Source: Mycobacteroides sp. CBMA 271 (GTDB taxonomy: Bacteria; Actinomycetota; Actinomycetes; Mycobacteriales; Mycobacteriaceae). Taken from it: 64,000 bases of DNA. A program made the translations under genes and the position numbers. The notes beneath the pieces were generated by a model that saw only the letters and a program-made list of their open reading frames with translations, made no database searches and was not told where the DNA came from. Below are positions 29,020 to 38,918 of the stretch, piece by piece; position 1 is the stretch's first letter, and every line of letters starts with the position of its first letter. Location: contig NZ_VTHB01000001.1 of assembly GCF_009729205.1 (NCBI RefSeq), forward strand, positions 1 to 64,000, written 5' to 3'.

Positions 29020-29697
29020 TCACGCGCGGAGAATGCCGATCACGCCGAGCGCGAGCATGATCAGACCGAGGACCGCGACTATGACCGCGACGTCGATCCT
29101 TCTGCGTGAACGAACCCACGTATGCAGGGCCGACACCATCTCGTATGTCCGCCTCGGCATAGCGGCATAACTCAGCAGCGGCAGCCCCACCATCGAGAAG
29201 GCCACCGCATTGAAGAAGAGCAGGGCCATGGACTGGACGGGCTGAGTGGCACCTGATGCGTGGATGAGCGCGATCACCGCGAGAAAGTCCGCAGACGGCA
29301 AGGCAATCCCCAATCCGCTCACCCCCGCGACCCACAACGAGTTGTTCTGCAGGAAGCCGCGTACCCGAGTCGCCAGCTTCCCTGCGACACCCGTCCGGGG
29401 TGCCGCGGGTGGCCGATGGACCGACGCCGTCGCGGCCAACACCGCAGCGACCAACAAGGCGAGAACACCCAGCGCAACTTGAATACTCGGCCCGGAGACG
29501 TCTGCCTTCCCTATCGGCGAGACCCGCAGCACGAACAGCAGCGTGAGGCCCAGGCTGAGCCCCATCGCGAAGGCCCCGCACAGAAACACAAACAGCTGCA
29601 GGAGCGGTCGCGGCCGGTTCAACATCAGGACGGTCAGTCCCAGCCGGGTGGGCTCGACGCTCACTCCAAGTGCCATCAACAAAACGATGGTCCACAT
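29020..29697 (-). CDS. Gap/Sap-family lipid-export membrane protein
   Basis: A 225-residue, six-helix membrane protein of the mycobacterial Gap/Sap family (Gap for glycopeptidolipids, Sap for sulfolipid-1). Segments such as PTRLGLTVLMLNRPRPLLQLFVF in the first hairpin and NNSLWVAGVSGLGIALPS in the middle are typical. These proteins help move complex lipids to the surface and are encoded next to pks/papA/mmpL genes. It begins 2 bases after the papA stop, so it is the third gene of the pks-papA-gap unit. Confidence 0.9.
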   Translation of the reverse strand: MWTIVLLMALGVSVEPTRLGLTVLMLNRPRPLLQLFVFLCGAFAMGLSLGLTLLFVLRVSPIGKADVSGPSIQVALGVLALLVAAVLAATASVHRPPAAPRTGVAGKLATRVRGFLQNNSLWVAGVSGLGIALPSADFLAVIALIHASGATQPVQSMALLFFNAVAFSMVGLPLLSYAAMPRRTYEMVSALHTWVRSRRRIDVAVIVAVLGLIMLALGVIGILRA

Positions 29698-29699
29698 GA

Positions 29700-31115
29700 C
29701 TACCGCGCGGGCACAACGTCATTCTGCTCGCAGACCCGCGTGAACACGGACTTCACGAGGTCTACGTAGCGGGTGATCGACTCCCGGGCGATGGGGTTTT
29801 CCGGGTACGCGATCATCAGTGTCGTCTCCGTCGGGAACCGGGAGATGAAGATCGTCAGCTGGTACACCGACTTGCTCTCTGCGTACAGGCCGATGGGATT
29901 GCTGACCAGAAGCGGGTTGGTGAACAACTGCGAAAGTGGAGGGGCCCCACCGTCGAAGAAGTTGATCATCGGGTGGTACGGCCGGGGCCAGCTCAGCTCC
30001 GGAACCAATTCCAGAACCCGGTAGAACGGGACATTCACCAGCTGTCTGCCGCGATCAAAAGATTCCTGCGCGGCGACGGCGGCAGCACCGAAAGTCCCGT
30101 CAACGGGCACCGATATCGGGACGAGCCCCGTGAACCATCCTGTCGTAAACATATCCGCTTCCGCGCGGGCATCACTCGGCGTGATCCCGTAATACGTATC
30201 GGCGCCAGTCAATTCACGCTCGGCGAATCCGAGAGCCGCCATCACACCGCCTATGAACCGCGCACCCGATTCCACGCAGAGGGACTCGAAGTTCAGCGCC
30301 TGTTGCTCATCCAGCAGCTGCTCGGTGATGATCGCGGTACTGCACGGCACGGAGTGGTCACCCAGTGGAAGCGGAAAATCTGGGAGGCTGCCACGGTTGC
30401 GCTCGGCGAACTGAGTCCATTCGCGAACTGGCCCAGAATCGGGCGTCAGACCGGAGAGAAACTCATGCTGTCGAATGCAGTAGTCACCGTAGCTGCCCGC
30501 AGGGGGTAGGTCGATGGGCGCCCCACCCTGAACCAGCGCGTTGTATCCCATGAGGATTTCCATGATCAGCAACCGCGCGAAGGTCGCGTCCAGGTGCAGG
30601 TGGTCGACGCTGAAGTAGAAGGTGAAATGACTTGCGCTCTGGATGATTCCGAAACGGAAGCAGTCCCACTGGAGAGGATTGGGGGTGCCGGAGACCACCA
30701 ATTCCCGCACCTCTTCCGACGTCATGTCACCAAGCCGTACCGGCGCGAACTGGACATCTGCCGGGTCAGCAATCGTCCTCCTGACGATGTTCTGCTCCTC
30801 GTCGAGAGAGAACCAACTGCGATACGTATCGTGCCGGCGCAGATGAGCATTGATCACGTGGCCCATGGCGCGCTTGTCGCACCGGCCCGGCATGTCCAAG
30901 GTGAAGACGAGCACCCGCGAAAAGTCGAGACCCTTGGCCGCCTGCCGCAGATACGTGCGCAGATGCTGCACCTGCATGAAGCTCGGCGGGATCGCACTGA
31001 CCGGCGCCTCAAGCGCTTTCGCGTACGACGCCGGCGAGGGCTGCCAGGCGATGACCGATCCAGGGGCAGGCTCCCACTTGTCGGTCAACGACACTGTGAC
31101 TGGTCCACTACGCAT
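29700..31115 (-). CDS. PapA-type acyltransferase (condensation-domain fold)
   Basis: PapA proteins transfer a polyketide-derived acyl group from the PKS carrier protein or a CoA to a sugar or diol. The 471-residue protein has the catalytic HxxxD as HLHLD (residues 172-176). It has Ala rather than the usual Gly after the Asp, as in several PapA proteins. I chose the ATG at 31115, 10 bases after the PKS stop, with AAGGGG just before it; the open frame continues upstream into the PKS gene. Neighbours (PKS upstream, Gap downstream) make an acylated glycolipid, perhaps on trehalose, the likely product. The acceptor is not shown by the sequence. Confidence 0.92.
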   Translation of the reverse strand: MRSGPVTVSLTDKWEPAPGSVIAWQPSPASYAKALEAPVSAIPPSFMQVQHLRTYLRQAAKGLDFSRVLVFTLDMPGRCDKRAMGHVINAHLRRHDTYRSWFSLDEEQNIVRRTIADPADVQFAPVRLGDMTSEEVRELVVSGTPNPLQWDCFRFGIIQSASHFTFYFSVDHLHLDATFARLLIMEILMGYNALVQGGAPIDLPPAGSYGDYCIRQHEFLSGLTPDSGPVREWTQFAERNRGSLPDFPLPLGDHSVPCSTAIITEQLLDEQQALNFESLCVESGARFIGGVMAALGFAERELTGADTYYGITPSDARAEADMFTTGWFTGLVPISVPVDGTFGAAAVAAQESFDRGRQLVNVPFYRVLELVPELSWPRPYHPMINFFDGGAPPLSQLFTNPLLVSNPIGLYAESKSVYQLTIFISRFPTETTLMIAYPENPIARESITRYVDLVKSVFTRVCEQNDVVPAR

Positions 31116-31125
31116 TTTATTCCCC

Positions 31126-34100
31126 TTAGGACGACGCGACTTCGGATTCCTGCTCGGCCAACCTGTCGTACACATGCGATGCCAAAGACCGCACGGTCGA
31201 TACATCGGCCGGGCCGATACGGACGCCGGTGTCCGCCTGGATACGGGTACGAATTTCGAGATTGCCCAACGAGTCCAGGCCATAGTCCGGCAGGGACCGG
31301 TCGGGATCGATGGAGCGGCGCAACACCAGCCCAACCTGCTCGGCGACCAGCTTCCGAAGCCGCGTCGTCCACTCCTCGCGGGGCAAGGCCCTCAGTTCGT
31401 CGAGGAATTTGTTTGTCTCCGTTGGAGTTTGGCCCGATTCCCGGAAGGCTTGTGCGAATGGGCTCCGCTCCACGAACTCGGACAGCCACGATATGCCGGC
31501 CATCGGTGCGTACGCGGTGTAGGCGCGGTCGTGTCTAAGCACCGTGTCGAAGGCATAGGCGCCCTCGTCGGGGAGGATGGCCGCGTCCGCATTCTGCGCC
31601 AGGTGGGTGCCCTGACCGATCTCCGACCAGGCGCCCCAAGCAATCACGTTGGCCGGCAAGCCCTGTGCCCGCCGCCAGTGCGTGAACCCGTCCAACCAGC
31701 TGTTGGCCGCCGCGTACGCACCTTGCCCCGGCGAACCCACCAGTGCCGCGATCGACGAGAACGAGCAGAACCAGTCCAGCGGCTGGTCCGCGGTGGCCTC
31801 GTGCAGGTTCCAGGCGCCATGCACCTTGGGTCGCCAGTCGCCGCGGTCGATCAGCTCATCGGTGATATTGGCAAGTGTGGCGTCACGGACCAGTGCCGCC
31901 GCATGGAGCACGCCGCGCACAGGTACCCCGTGCTGTGCCGCCGCCGCCACCAACCGCTGCGCCGTCTCCGGCTCGGCGATGTCACCGAGGACCACATCGA
32001 CCCGGGCCCCGTATTCACGGATACCGTCGAGGGCGTCCACAGTCTCCGGCTTGGGAGCACTGCGGCCGTTCAGGATGATCTGCCCGCATCCGGCCGCCGC
32101 GAGCTTGCCGGCGAGGAACAAGCCCAGGCCGCCAAGGCCGCCGGTGATGATGTACGCGCCGTCGGTGCGAAATGCAGGAGCATGCGACGGCGGTATCACC
32201 GCGTCGACGCGGCCGGTCTTCGGCAGATCCAACACCAGCTTGCCGGTGTGCCCGGCGGCGCCCATTACGCGGATTGACTCGGCGGCATCCTGCAACGGTG
32301 ACGGCGAGATCTCCGGGAACGGGAGCACCCCCTCGGCCATCTGCTGATACAGCGCGTTCAGGGTCCGGTGAATGATCTCCGGGCGGGTCTTGGCCACCAG
32401 CACCAGGTCGACGGCGTAGAAGGAAAGATTGCGCCGGAACGGGAACAGACCCAGCCGGGTGTCTCCATAGATGTCGCGCTTGCCGATCTCGATGAAACGG
32501 CCACCGAAGGACAGCAGTTCCAAGCCTGCCCGCTGCGCGGCACCGGTGAGCGAGTTGAGCACGATATCCACCCCGTACCCGCCCGTATCACGACGGATCA
32601 GCTCGGCGAATTCCGTACTGCGCGAATCATAGACATGCTCAATTCCCCAGCTGCGCAATAGCTCCCGGCGCTCCGAGCTGCCCGCGGTGGCGTAGATTTC
32701 GGCGCCGGCGGCACGCGCGATAGCTATTGCCGCCTGTCCCACTCCACCGGTGCCAGAGTGGATCAGCACCTTGTCCCGTGCTGAGATCCTCGCCAGCTCG
32801 TGCAGGCCGTACCAGGCCGTCACGTGCGCACCGGGGACCGCGGCCGCTTCCTGTTCGGGCACCTCCGGTGGAAGTGTCGCGGCCAGATACTCGTCGACGA
32901 CGACGAAGCTCTTCCATGCACCGGTGGTGGTCATACCGCCCACCCGATCCCCCACCCGATGCTCGGTCACTCCCGGACCGACCGCGGTCACCACACCCGC
33001 GAAATCGACACCAAGCTCTTGCCGGCCTTCGAAACTCGAGTATCGGCCGTACACATTCAGCACGTCGGCGAAGTTGATGCTGGTGGCCGTGACCGAAACC
33101 TCGATTTGCCCGGCGCCCGGGGCGACCCGGTCAAAGGCGACGAAGCCGAGCGACTGCAGGTCGCCTGGCGTCCGGACCTCGAACTGCACACCCTCATTAT
33201 CCGGCGCCGCAACCGTGGTGCGCCATTCGTCGGGCCCCAGCGGACCCAGGTTCAGACGCGCCCGGTACCAGTCGCCGTCTCGCCACGCTGTCTCGTCCTC
33301 TTCCGATCCAGAGACCAACTCCCCCACCACATTCTGCGCGGAGGTGTGGCCGTCGACATCGATGTGAGTGACGCGCAAGTGTGGGTACTCGGCACCGATG
33401 ACCCGGACTAAGCCGCGTAGGCCGGCCTGCTCCAGGTTGGTCACATCGCCGGACACCACCGTTTGCGCGTTGCGGGTCACCACGTACAGCCGCGGGGGCT
33501 CGCCCGGCAGGTCCACCAGTTCACGGCTGATACGCACCAGATGCCGCACCTGCACCGCACCCTGCCGCGCGGCACTGGCCGGGACTGCGCCCTCCGCTGG
33601 AGCCTTCACAATGAGCACGCCGTCGAAACTGCCCGTCGCGAGCTCCTCACGCAGGAGCTCAAGCACCGCAACGTGATCGGCGTCCGGCTGCCACTGCACG
33701 GAAGTCACCTCACCCTCGCGCAACTTGAGCGAGTCAATCAACTCCGCCGCCCAGGGGTCGAGCGTTTCTCCGGTACTCACCAGCAGCCACCGTCGACGCG
33801 CAGCCGCCGTCTCCTCGGGCAGCCGCTGCTGCTGCCATTCAATGGCCAGCAGCCGGTTGTTGAGCAATTGATCCCGCTGCTCATCCTCGGAGGCCCCGGT
33901 GCCAAAGCGGAAGCCTCGCACGGCAAGCAGAACCGCACCGTTCTCGTCCAACAGATCGAGGTCGGCTTCCACCTCGTTCGCGGTCACCGTGGTCACTCGC
34001 GTGTAGCAGTACTGCGCGTGGCGAGCCGAACCGTAGGCGCGAAGACTGCGCACACCCTTGGGAAGCGGCAATGCATTCCTGCTGGCTTCTTGGACGTCCG

Positions 34101-37100
34101 GCAGCGCGATGACGGACTGGAAGCAGGCGTCCAGCAGCGCGGGGTGAACGATGTAGCTGGCCTGTTGCGCCCGAATGGATCTGGGCAGTGCTACTTCGGC
34201 GAGCACCGACCTGACAGATTCGTCGCCGCTGCGTGCCGCCACCAGACCCTGGAAGGCGGGGCCGTACTGAACTCCCCGCTCGTCGAACGACTCTCGCAAC
34301 TCATCGCCCGCGGCGTGATGAGGATGCTCCGCACGCAAGACAGCCAGGTCGTAGCTGGCGGGAGCGTCAGGCTCGCCGCCGCCACGCAAGGTGGCAGCGG
34401 AGCGCTTGGTGCTGTCTCCCTCGTCGTGGGTCTCCACCACGAACTCGAGCACGTCCGGGGACTTCGCCGTGGCCGTTGCCGATATCGGTGCCGTCTCGCC
34501 CAGCGTCAGCAGCTGGTCGAATGAGATGTCATGCACAGCAGAGTCTTCGCCGAATGCGGCGGACGCGGCCGACAGCGCCATCTCGCAGTACGCAGCGCCC
34601 GGGTATACCGCGACGTGGCGCACCTGGTGATCTGCGATCCACGGCTGTGCGGCTGTGCCGACCTCCGCCTGCCAGACGTGACGTTCCGGCTCCTCGGCCA
34701 GGCGCACGTATGCGCCCAACAAGGGATGTGCGGCCACGGAATGGCCGCCCTGTGCGTGCTGGGCCGACGAGCTTGCACTCAACAGGTAAGACCGACGGGC
34801 CCAGGTGGGCAGCGGCACGTCCACCAGCTCGCCGGACGGGTACAGCACCGAGAAGTCAACGGCGCTTCCGGCTGCGTGCAGATCGCCCACAAATGCGCGA
34901 AGCCCATGCGGCAGCGCCTGTTCACGACGCATGCTCGCCAGTGCCACCATCGGGATATCGAGGCTGCGTGCGGTCTGCTCTGCCGGGTAAACCAGCAGCG
35001 GGTGAGGCGCCAGCTCCGCGAACACCCGGTAGCCGTCATCCAGCGCCGCCTGCACCGCCGTCGCGAAACGCACCGTGTGGCGCAGGTTGTCCACCCAGTA
35101 ATCAGCGTCCATGACAGCTGGTTCGCGCGGATCGAACGTCACCGACGAATACAGCGGCACACCAGGAGTGAGCGGCACAAGGTCCTCAAGTGCGTCGGCC
35201 AGGTCGTCGAGGATCGGGTCGACCTGCGGCGAATGTGAGGCAACATCGACGGCCACCTCACGCGCCATCAACCCGCGTTCGGACCACTCGGCGATCAGTT
35301 CTCGAACTGTCTCGGTGGCGCCACCGACCACCGTCGACTGCGGCGACGCGACCACGGCAAGTACGACATCGTGGATTCCGCGATCCGCGAGCTCTGACAC
35401 AACTTGCTGAGAAGGCAGATCCACGGACGCCATGGCGCCGGAACCGGCGATTCGGGACATCAGCCGCGAGCGACGGCAGATCACGCGCACACCGTCTTCC
35501 AGCGAGAGTGCCCCTGACACCACCGCAGCCGCAACCTCACCCATCGAATGGCCGATGACGGCACCCGGAGTGACGCCGTAGGACGCCATCGTGGCGGCCA
35601 GCGACACCTGCATCGCGAACAGTGTCGGCTGGACACGGTCGATGCCGGTGACTGTCTCAGATGCCGAGACCGCCGCTGTCACCGAGAACCCGGACTCTTC
35701 GGAGATCAGAGGCTCAAGCCGGGCGATGCTTTCGGCGAACACCGGCTCCTTGGACAACAATTCGGCACCCATGCCCGCCCACTGCGAACCCTGGCCCGAA
35801 AACAGCCATACCGGCCCCCGATCATCCTGCGCGACAGCCGCTTGATGAGGAGCATCCGCGTCCGCAATCTCGTGCAATCCAGCCAGCAGCTCGTCGATTC
35901 CGCGTGCCACCACCGCGGCACGTACCGGCCGGTGCGCCCTGCGGCGTGCCAGGGTGTATCCGACATCGGTCAGCTCGAAGTCTCCCTGCTTTCCTGCCGC
36001 TGCCACCCAATCCGCCAACTGACCTGCGGTGCGGCGCAATTCATCGGCCGATGTGGATGACAGCGGGAAAAGCAACTGCTCCCCCAGCGGGGACTGCGCA
36101 ACACCGTTCTCCACCACCGCACCTGCGGAAGGGGCTTGCTCTACCACGGCATGCACGTTGGAACCCGACATCCCATACGAGGACACCGCCGCGCGGCGCG
36201 GAACACCGACCGGCCCGGGCCAGGCAGTAACCGTCTGCGGTACAAAGAGATTCGTCTCGATACTGGCAGCCTTGCCGGACATGCCCGTGAAGTGCAGATT
36301 TGGGGGAACCTCGCCATGCTGCACGGCAAGCACGGCCTTCATAAGCCCCAACGCGCCGGCCGCCGACATGGTGTGTCCAAAGTTCGTCTTCGCCGAGCCC
36401 ACCGCGCAGGGCGCATCGACGCCGTAGACCTGCGCAAGGCCCGCGAACTCGATGGGGTCACCCACCGGGGTACCTGTGCCGTGCGCCTCGACCATCCCGA
36501 TGGTGTTGGCGTCTATCCCGGCGACCGCCAGTGCCGTACGGCAAGCGGCCATTTGGGCATCCGAGGACGGAGTCGACTGATTTACGGTGCGACCGTCCTG
36601 GTTCGAGGCGGTACCGCGTACAACCGCCAAGACCCGATCCCCGTCACGCACCGCGTCCGAGAGCCTCTTCAGCAGGATGACGACGCAGCCTTCGGACATC
36701 ACAAAGCCATCGGCGTCTTCGGCGAAGGTATGGCAGCGCCCCGTTGGCGAGAGCATCCGCTGCTGCGAAGCCCCGACGTACCGGCGTGGCTCCAACACCA
36801 GGTTGACACCGCCTGCGAGCGCAAAGTCACTCTCTCCTGCCGACAAACTTTGGCAGGCCATATGCACCGTCAGCAGGCCAGAGGCACACCCTGCATCTAT
36901 TGCGTACGAAGGACCGTGCACGCCAAGGGCATACGAGATACGCCCCGACGCCATGCTGAGGTTGGTTCCCGCGAATCCATAGGTACCGCCCAGGTCTCCC
37001 CCGTCCGCGGCTACCAACTGATAGTCGTTGTGCGTCACGCCGACAAAGACCCCGGTCTGCGAACCTGCGAGCCTCTTGGGGTTCAGACCTGCGTGTTCGA

Positions 37101-37419
37101 CTGCCTGCCAAGAAGTCTCGAGCAATACTCGATGTTGCGGATCAATCGAGACGGCCTCTCGTTCGTTGATGCTGAAGAAGTCCGCATCAAATCCGCCGAC
37201 ATCGTCCAGGAATGCCCCCCACTTGGACGGCGACTTCCCGGGCACACCGGACTCGGGGTCGTAGTACTCATTCAGGTCCCAACGATCCGGCGGGACTTCG
37301 GTAATGAAGTCTTCACCACGTAGCAACGCCTGCCAGAGCTGTTCGGGCGATTCGATCCCGCCCGGGAGACGGCACCCCATGCCGATAACTGCCACAGGAG
37401 TTACAGACGCGTCGTTCAT
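31126..37419 (-). CDS. Mas-type fully reducing type I polyketide synthase
   Basis: One module of 2,097 residues in the order KS (active Cys in IDAGCASG, near 178; [16 protein letters not shown]), AT (GHSMGE active Ser), DH ([26 protein letters not shown]), ER ([11 protein letters not shown]), KR ([13 protein letters not shown]) and ACP ([12 protein letters not shown]). The AT has [10 protein letters not shown], the methylmalonyl-type marker, so the enzyme should use methylmalonyl-CoA. It should act iteratively like mycocerosic acid synthase or Pks2 to make multi-methyl-branched fatty acids. I chose ATG 37419 because AGGAGGG lies about 10 bases upstream. The expected FadD (fatty acyl-AMP ligase) that loads such enzymes is not in the window. 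The lipid made is unknown. Confidence 0.95.
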   Translation of the reverse strand: MNDASVTPVAVIGMGCRLPGGIESPEQLWQALLRGEDFITEVPPDRWDLNEYYDPESGVPGKSPSKWGAFLDDVGGFDADFFSINEREAVSIDPQHRVLLETSWQAVEHAGLNPKRLAGSQTGVFVGVTHNDYQLVAADGGDLGGTYGFAGTNLSMASGRISYALGVHGPSYAIDAGCASGLLTVHMACQSLSAGESDFALAGGVNLVLEPRRYVGASQQRMLSPTGRCHTFAEDADGFVMSEGCVVILLKRLSDAVRDGDRVLAVVRGTASNQDGRTVNQSTPSSDAQMAACRTALAVAGIDANTIGMVEAHGTGTPVGDPIEFAGLAQVYGVDAPCAVGSAKTNFGHTMSAAGALGLMKAVLAVQHGEVPPNLHFTGMSGKAASIETNLFVPQTVTAWPGPVGVPRRAAVSSYGMSGSNVHAVVEQAPSAGAVVENGVAQSPLGEQLLFPLSSTSADELRRTAGQLADWVAAAGKQGDFELTDVGYTLARRRAHRPVRAAVVARGIDELLAGLHEIADADAPHQAAVAQDDRGPVWLFSGQGSQWAGMGAELLSKEPVFAESIARLEPLISEESGFSVTAAVSASETVTGIDRVQPTLFAMQVSLAATMASYGVTPGAVIGHSMGEVAAAVVSGALSLEDGVRVICRRSRLMSRIAGSGAMASVDLPSQQVVSELADRGIHDVVLAVVASPQSTVVGGATETVRELIAEWSERGLMAREVAVDVASHSPQVDPILDDLADALEDLVPLTPGVPLYSSVTFDPREPAVMDADYWVDNLRHTVRFATAVQAALDDGYRVFAELAPHPLLVYPAEQTARSLDIPMVALASMRREQALPHGLRAFVGDLHAAGSAVDFSVLYPSGELVDVPLPTWARRSYLLSASSSAQHAQGGHSVAAHPLLGAYVRLAEEPERHVWQAEVGTAAQPWIADHQVRHVAVYPGAAYCEMALSAASAAFGEDSAVHDISFDQLLTLGETAPISATATAKSPDVLEFVVETHDEGDSTKRSAATLRGGGEPDAPASYDLAVLRAEHPHHAAGDELRESFDERGVQYGPAFQGLVAARSGDESVRSVLAEVALPRSIRAQQASYIVHPALLDACFQSVIALPDVQEASRNALPLPKGVRSLRAYGSARHAQYCYTRVTTVTANEVEADLDLLDENGAVLLAVRGFRFGTGASEDEQRDQLLNNRLLAIEWQQQRLPEETAAARRRWLLVSTGETLDPWAAELIDSLKLREGEVTSVQWQPDADHVAVLELLREELATGSFDGVLIVKAPAEGAVPASAARQGAVQVRHLVRISRELVDLPGEPPRLYVVTRNAQTVVSGDVTNLEQAGLRGLVRVIGAEYPHLRVTHIDVDGHTSAQNVVGELVSGSEEDETAWRDGDWYRARLNLGPLGPDEWRTTVAAPDNEGVQFEVRTPGDLQSLGFVAFDRVAPGAGQIEVSVTATSINFADVLNVYGRYSSFEGRQELGVDFAGVVTAVGPGVTEHRVGDRVGGMTTTGAWKSFVVVDEYLAATLPPEVPEQEAAAVPGAHVTAWYGLHELARISARDKVLIHSGTGGVGQAAIAIARAAGAEIYATAGSSERRELLRSWGIEHVYDSRSTEFAELIRRDTGGYGVDIVLNSLTGAAQRAGLELLSFGGRFIEIGKRDIYGDTRLGLFPFRRNLSFYAVDLVLVAKTRPEIIHRTLNALYQQMAEGVLPFPEISPSPLQDAAESIRVMGAAGHTGKLVLDLPKTGRVDAVIPPSHAPAFRTDGAYIITGGLGGLGLFLAGKLAAAGCGQIILNGRSAPKPETVDALDGIREYGARVDVVLGDIAEPETAQRLVAAAAQHGVPVRGVLHAAALVRDATLANITDELIDRGDWRPKVHGAWNLHEATADQPLDWFCSFSSIAALVGSPGQGAYAAANSWLDGFTHWRRAQGLPANVIAWGAWSEIGQGTHLAQNADAAILPDEGAYAFDTVLRHDRAYTAYAPMAGISWLSEFVERSPFAQAFRESGQTPTETNKFLDELRALPREEWTTRLRKLVAEQVGLVLRRSIDPDRSLPDYGLDSLGNLEIRTRIQADTGVRIGPADVSTVRSLASHVYDRLAEQESEVASS

Positions 37420-38041
37420 TTCTTTTAGCCCTCCTCGCACACCGAAATCCGTCTAGTAGTAGAACCGGAGATAACTAGCAGTCGAGCTCGTTAGAGCTAA
37501 AGATAAGGCGCGCGAAGGGAATACGCGACTCGGGAGATCAGCATCACACCGCACCCCGGCACACAGACTTGCAGCGCCGACAAATGGTCACAAGAACGAG
37601 GCGCCCCCACCGTCCATTAACAGTCCATTGATAACCGAGAAACACAATATTCACAAATGTAGACATGCCTGACAAAATTTGCCTTACTCTTCGACGTGCC
37701 TCGCGCATCCACCAAGGAACACCGTTCACAGCCGCCGATTCGTCGACCCGCGGTCACCATTACACTGGCATTCAAATGCGGTGATGTGGGATCCCATGGG
37801 CGCCGCACCCGAGACCATACGACTCTAGATTCTTCGCGCAGGATCTTTGCAGCGGTCCACATTGTTTGCCACATGTTGCATATATACGGATCTAGCAATG
37901 AAACTCGCGCATACGAAATATTTATGAGATTCACTCATCATGAATCTAGATTTCTACTATCGGATACCGATCAAGATCCGCCATGACGAGGCCTTTATCG
38001 CTTACTCCAATGGTCAGCCGAGAACAGGGCAACGGAGGTTC

Positions 38042-38074
38042 GCCCGGCGCGCCGGGCAGAGGAGACACCTCCTC
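38042..38074. repeat. Two back-to-back hairpins
   Basis: Bases 38042-38057 form a perfect 16-base palindrome, GCCCGGCGCGCCGGGC. One base later GAGGAG, ACAC, CTCCTC (38059-38074) makes a 6-base stem with a 4-base loop. They lie about 410 bases before mmpS. The pair could be a terminator, part of a structured leader or a protein-binding site; there is no U-run after it, so a classical terminator is doubtful. Confidence 0.6.
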
Positions 38075-38210
38075 CACAGGGGATCGCATGGGGAGTCCGG
38101 CGCCACGCGGTTCCCAGACGATCAAACGCCCCCAAACAGGTTGCTGAAGCGAACATAAGGGGACGTCCAGGTCTGCGTCGATGTATCTGTTGCGAGCGAA
38201 TACCACCGGG

Positions 38211-38234
38211 CTTCCCGCCCGCGTGGGCGGGAAG
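38211..38234. repeat. Strong hairpin (10-base stem, 4-base loop)
   Basis: CTTCCCGCCC, loop GCGT, GGGCGGGAAG forms a perfect 10-base-pair stem. It lies about 250 bases upstream of mmpS. The stem is as stable as a mycobacterial terminator hairpin but has no T-tract on either side. It may end a short transcript or shape the mmpS leader. Confidence 0.6.
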
Positions 38235-38400
38235 TTGGCCCGTATGCCTCCGCGGCGGCGAGACATACCCGGCGACGGAAGCGGTGCGGAATGCAAACAC
38301 GGCCTAGCGCAACGGATCTGACAGACTATGGCGCCGATCTCAACCGAGGCCGCTCATGTCGCGTGCCGGATCGCGATGGAGTAGCGTCCCCGACATCACA

Positions 38401-38416
38401 CGGAACTCAAGTTCCG
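38401..38416. promoter_or_regulatory. Inverted repeat upstream of mmpS, candidate TetR operator
   Basis: CGGAACT, two bases CA, AGTTCCG: a perfect 7-2-7 inverted repeat placed 68-83 bases before the mmpS start. This is the usual size and position for a TetR-family operator, and a TetR gene ends this same transcript. Binding is predicted, not shown. Confidence 0.55.
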
Positions 38417-38483
38417 CATCATTCCGAGGCAACGGCGCCCAACTCGACGAGTGCGGCTATTCATTTGAGCACAAAGGGGTTTG

Positions 38484-38918
38484 GTGTTGCTTCGTATCGT
38501 AAGACGGATCTGGATGCCACTGCTGATCGCGGTGGTGGTCGCCGTCGGCGGCTTCGCGGTCTTCCGGGTCCGTGGAATCTTTGGGTCCGAGTCTTCGGCC
38601 TCCGCCGCTGACAACAACGCAAGGGACGCCGTCCCCTACAACCCCAAGACCTTGATCTACGAGATATTCGGCCGGCCCGGCGCCATGGCCGATGTGAACT
38701 ACTTCAACGAAGACGCGCAACCGACTCGCGTCGACGCCGTGCAGCTGCCTTGGTCGTTCAAGATCGTTTCGATCTTGCCGTCATTGAGCGGCAACATCGT
38801 CGCACAAGGTGATGGCGATCAGATCGGCTGCCGGATCATCGTCAACGGCGAGGTCAAAGTCGAGCGAGTTTCCAACGAGCACAACGCCTATATCTACTGC
38901 CTGGTGAAGTCCGCATGA
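38484..38918 (+). CDS. MmpS-family accessory protein of an MmpL transporter
   Basis: About 144 residues: one N-terminal membrane anchor (PLLIAVVVAVGGFAVFRV) and an extracytoplasmic MmpS domain with YEIFGRPG, VQLPWSFK, NIVAQGDGDQIGCRI and the terminal YCLVKSA. MmpS proteins work with the adjacent MmpL in exporting lipids, siderophores or drugs. It matches the MmpS4/MmpS5 type. I chose GTG 38484 with AGGGG 4 bases upstream; TTG 38481 and TTG 38487 are also possible. Its stop overlaps the mmpL ATG (ATGA). Confidence 0.93.
   Translation: MLLRIVRRIWMPLLIAVVVAVGGFAVFRVRGIFGSESSASAADNNARDAVPYNPKTLIYEIFGRPGAMADVNYFNEDAQPTRVDAVQLPWSFKIVSILPSLSGNIVAQGDGDQIGCRIIVNGEVKVERVSNEHNAYIYCLVKSA

Larger units (their letters stand above)
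37420..38483. other. One-kilobase divergent regulatory gap between pks and mmpS
   Basis: About 1,060 bases separate the PKS start and the mmpS start and no convincing protein gene fits. The part nearest the PKS holds its leader. The middle is AT-rich (37861-37920 is about 38% G+C by hand count), unlike the rest of the window, and would be a good target for a silencer such as Lsr2. Strong inverted repeats lie at 38042-38057, 38059-38074, 38211-38234 and 38401-38416. Reading frames at 37946-38300 on the minus strand look like non-coding noise: arginine/proline-rich, with no ribosome site. Confidence 0.65.

Noticed and set aside
36136..37323. Plus-strand open frame over the PKS ketosynthase
   Set aside because: Shadow of the KS coding strand; composition is Arg/His-rich and no family is seen.
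38042..38234. Possible riboswitch (c-di-AMP or cobalamin) before mmpS
   Set aside because: I compared the hairpins with the consensus cores I remember for these classes and found none of the conserved core sequences. It stays a set of unexplained stems.
37946..38300. Two overlapping minus-strand frames in the pks/mmpS gap
   Set aside because: Arg/Pro-rich translations, no ribosome site, no domain; the gap has hairpins that explain its base pattern better.
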